NCBI GenBank assembly: GCA_023898345.1
Contig: CP060218.1
Span: forward strand, 1,364,001-1,428,000
DNA: 64,000 bases
From: Candidatus Woesearchaeota archaeon
GTDB taxonomy: Archaea; Nanobdellota; Nanobdellia; Woesearchaeales; UBA583
Direction: 5' to 3'
Translations under genes and position numbers: made by a program
Notes under the pieces: model-generated
What the model saw: the letters and a program-made list of their open reading frames with translations, nothing else
The model's database searches: none
Told to the model about the DNA's origin: nothing
In this document: positions 62,584 to 64,000 of the stretch, one piece after another
Numbering within the stretch: position 1 is the stretch's first letter
Layout: the number at the start of each line of letters is the position of its first letter

Positions 62584-63390
62584 ATGTACGAGGGGGCACC
62601 GCCAGAATTTCAAAGGGTTGTGAGTGTGCTTTCTACTCTTTCTTCTTCTTCTTCTTTGCCGATTGATGTTTATTGTGAGAGAATTGCTAAATGTGTTCAT
62701 AAAGGGGAAAAACGAAAACGTATTGGGGGTGGTGATTATTTTCAAGAACATTCTCGAGTTGTTGGGTCGTTTGCTAGAGGCTTAGTGGCAGATTCTTTTT
62801 GGCAGACAGTTGCTTTATGTTCGGGATATCTCCATGATGTTCCGGAGAAAAAATTTGGAAAATATGGAATCAGTGTTGAAAATCCCCATTTAACTCGTTA
62901 TGATACTTATTGGGAAGCTGATTCTAAAAAGATTAATCTCTCGCATTTGCTTTTTTTGCATTCTGGAGCGCAGTATCAGGTTCCAGTTAGTCGTATCTTG
63001 AGTAAAATTACAAATTTATGTAAGGAAAATTATGCAGGTTATATGGAGGATTTGTTATCTTTTCATTCGAAGTTTTTCATTGAAGATGGTGTTACTTTGC
63101 TTTTGAAATTAGAAGACTTGAGTTTGAATAATAATCCAGAAGAGTTCTTTTACGATGTTTCTTGTACAAGGCGCTTTTTGGAGAAAAGGCAAGCTAAGGC
63201 AAAGATGTTGTATGAATGTTGGCTCTTGCCTGCAGATGAGTCCTTGAAACTTCTTCAAAGAGAAGATGATCTCTTTATGATGAATGAAGTTGAGAATTTG
63301 TTTGCTTTGGTTCAGGAACGTTTAAGGGAGATTAGTTTGTCACCTCATGATATTTTTTTGGTGAAAAAAGAGGAACCTATTGAGACTTGA
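62584..63390 (+). CDS. HD-domain protein
   Basis: The 268-residue protein has an HD-hydrolase-like pattern in its first half: EHSRVVGSFARGLVA with the first His, then CSGYLHDVPEKKFG, resembling the HD metal site of (p)ppGpp-type enzymes. The remainder is helical. No nucleotide-synthesis domain was seen. It may be a phosphohydrolase, substrate unknown. The start is set by the TATA box 31 nt upstream. Confidence 0.6.
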   Translation: MYEGAPPEFQRVVSVLSTLSSSSSLPIDVYCERIAKCVHKGEKRKRIGGGDYFQEHSRVVGSFARGLVADSFWQTVALCSGYLHDVPEKKFGKYGISVENPHLTRYDTYWEADSKKINLSHLLFLHSGAQYQVPVSRILSKITNLCKENYAGYMEDLLSFHSKFFIEDGVTLLLKLEDLSLNNNPEEFFYDVSCTRRFLEKRQAKAKMLYECWLLPADESLKLLQREDDLFMMNEVENLFALVQERLREISLSPHDIFLVKKEEPIET

Positions 63391-63399
63391 ATTAATTCC

Positions 63400-63435
63400 T
63401 TAGCTGGGTATTATACCTTGCAGCTCTGCTGCGAC
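63400..63435 (+). repeat. dispersed hairpin repeat, copy 2 (GCAGC/GCTGC)
   Basis: TAGCTGGGTATTATACCTTG, then the palindrome GCAGCTCTGCTGC. It shares flanks with 62421-62489, but both stem arms differ in a way that restores pairing. Confidence 0.6.
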
Positions 63436-63483
63436 CACCCAGCTGGGAGTTAGAAATCGCGTCTTGAAAATTGCCGTAATGCC

Positions 63484-63534
63484 CCGGAGCTCTGCTCCGA
63501 TTGGGATAGGCACATTTTAGCGATTTCTTTACTT
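63484..63534 (+). repeat. dispersed hairpin repeat, copy 3 (CGGAG/CTCCG)
   Basis: CGGAGCTCTGCTCCG is a perfect stem-loop, followed by ATTGGGATAGGCACATTTTA and GCGATTTCTTTACTT. It is the best match to the inverted copy at 2948-3001. Confidence 0.65.
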
Positions 63535-63563
63535 TGGATTCGTGAGTTTTTCGAAACCCTCTA

Positions 63564-64000
63564 TTATTTGATGTTTTGTGTCAAATCTCTTACTGGAATT
63601 GATTTTTTGAGGCTTTGTTGGTACTTGTAGCTAAATTCTACTGAAATTTGTGATGCGTATGATTCGTCGCCGCTTGTTCTTGGGAATGTACAATAGAAAC
63701 TTGCTTTGTTGTTTGCGATTTGGAAACCGGAGACTGCTTCACAGTTTCCTTCATTTCCTCCGAGTTTTACACTTCCGAGACTGTACTCGTTTGCGTAGTT
63801 GTCTGTGTTAAAGCATTCGTTTACTACTTTTCCTGAGCCTGAGTTTGTAATGGTGAAGTCTAGTCTGACGCTGTCTTCAAGATTGTTGATGGCATCTATT
63901 GTCAATGTTAATGGGCCGTTCTGTTCTTTGTTTGCTTCAACGGTTATCGTACATTGGTTTTTTGTCGATGGTACGCAAATTTGTTCTCGGTATGTTGTTG
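63564..64000 (-). CDS. secreted or membrane protein, C-terminal part (5' end outside window)
   Basis: The frame is open from the right edge (2 leading bases, then 144 codons) to the stop at 63564-63566. The beta-rich sequence has a CVPSTKNQCTITVEANKEQN segment, an Ig-like LTIDAINNLEDSVRLDFTIT, and paired cysteines (NECFNTDN, GNCEAVSGF). It ends in SLKKSIPVRDLTQNIK without a membrane anchor. It resembles extracellular domains of archaeal surface proteins. No named family was recognised. Confidence 0.6.
   Translation of the reverse strand, partial: TTYREQICVPSTKNQCTITVEANKEQNGPLTLTIDAINNLEDSVRLDFTITNSGSGKVVNECFNTDNYANEYSLGSVKLGGNEGNCEAVSGFQIANNKASFYCTFPRTSGDESYASQISVEFSYKYQQSLKKSIPVRDLTQNIK

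Noticed and set aside
1..64000. CRISPR array, rRNA or tRNA genes
   Set aside because: No regularly spaced short repeats, no rRNA signatures and no complete tRNA cloverleaf were seen by eye; a tRNAscan or Infernal run would settle it.

Overview
This window looks archaeal. It encodes diphthine synthase, RNA polymerase subunit Rpo4 (RpoF), ribosomal protein L21e, archaeal-type PheT and ProS, Orc1/Cdc6, a split transketolase, Lrp-type regulators, proteins with the archaeal type IV pilin N-terminus, and an RNase P RNA. Most genes have a TATA-like box about 25-30 nt before the start codon, so they are probably leaderless or have very short leaders. Low GC, the large surface proteins and a bacterial-type rlmN suggest a DPANN lineage (Woesearchaeota/Pacearchaeota-like). 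That lineage is an inference, since no rRNA is present.

Layout. 1-2.7 kb: end of a large secreted DUF2341 protein running off the left edge. 3-8 kb: a HATPase/STAS-like pair, inorganic pyrophosphatase, diphthine synthase, ScpB, and the rpl21e-rpoF operon. 8-15.6 kb: proS, a nucleoside phosphorylase, lysS with an extra C-terminal domain, a nucleotidyltransferase-like gene, and prs. 15.5-18.7 kb: two paralogous pilin/beta-propeller genes bracketed by a 99-bp direct repeat of the prs 3' end. 18.7-24.4 kb: a double Lrp regulator, a methyltransferase-HAD pair, a decayed and an intact IS481-like element, and a lipoprotein. 24.4-27 kb: pheT and a DUF4238-like gene. 27.3-31.6 kb: a three-gene operon ending in a polymorphic-toxin-like protein with a PD-(D/E)XK-like C-terminus. 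31.6-33.9 kb: split transketolase and a lipoprotein.

33.9-40.1 kb is a mobile island bounded by a perfect 20-bp inverted repeat. It holds rlmN split by an IS200/IS605-type element, a nitrilase-family gene, a carbamoyltransferase split by a second kind of IS200-like element, an inverted second copy of the first element, and a DDE transposase remnant. 40.2-48 kb: a 2601-residue multidomain surface protein with a C-terminal membrane anchor. 48.5-52.8 kb: an ABC-2 exporter with one ATPase and four permeases, three of them tandem copies. 52.9-59.6 kb: transglutaminase-like protein, KefB-type antiporter, a third pilin/propeller protein, and a glycosyltransferase. 59.7-64 kb: an Lrp regulator, a small membrane protein, RNase P RNA, orc1/cdc6 with an ORB-like dyad at its start codon, repeats, an HD-domain protein, and the 3' end of another secreted protein.

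Base composition switches strand near 8 kb and just downstream of cdc6 (about 62.3 kb). With the ORB-like dyad, this makes the cdc6 locus a candidate replication origin. The least ordinary parts are the pilin/propeller cassette with its duplicated prs end, the toxin-like operon, and the dispersed repeats whose hairpins show compensatory changes. No tRNA, rRNA or CRISPR array was recognised.
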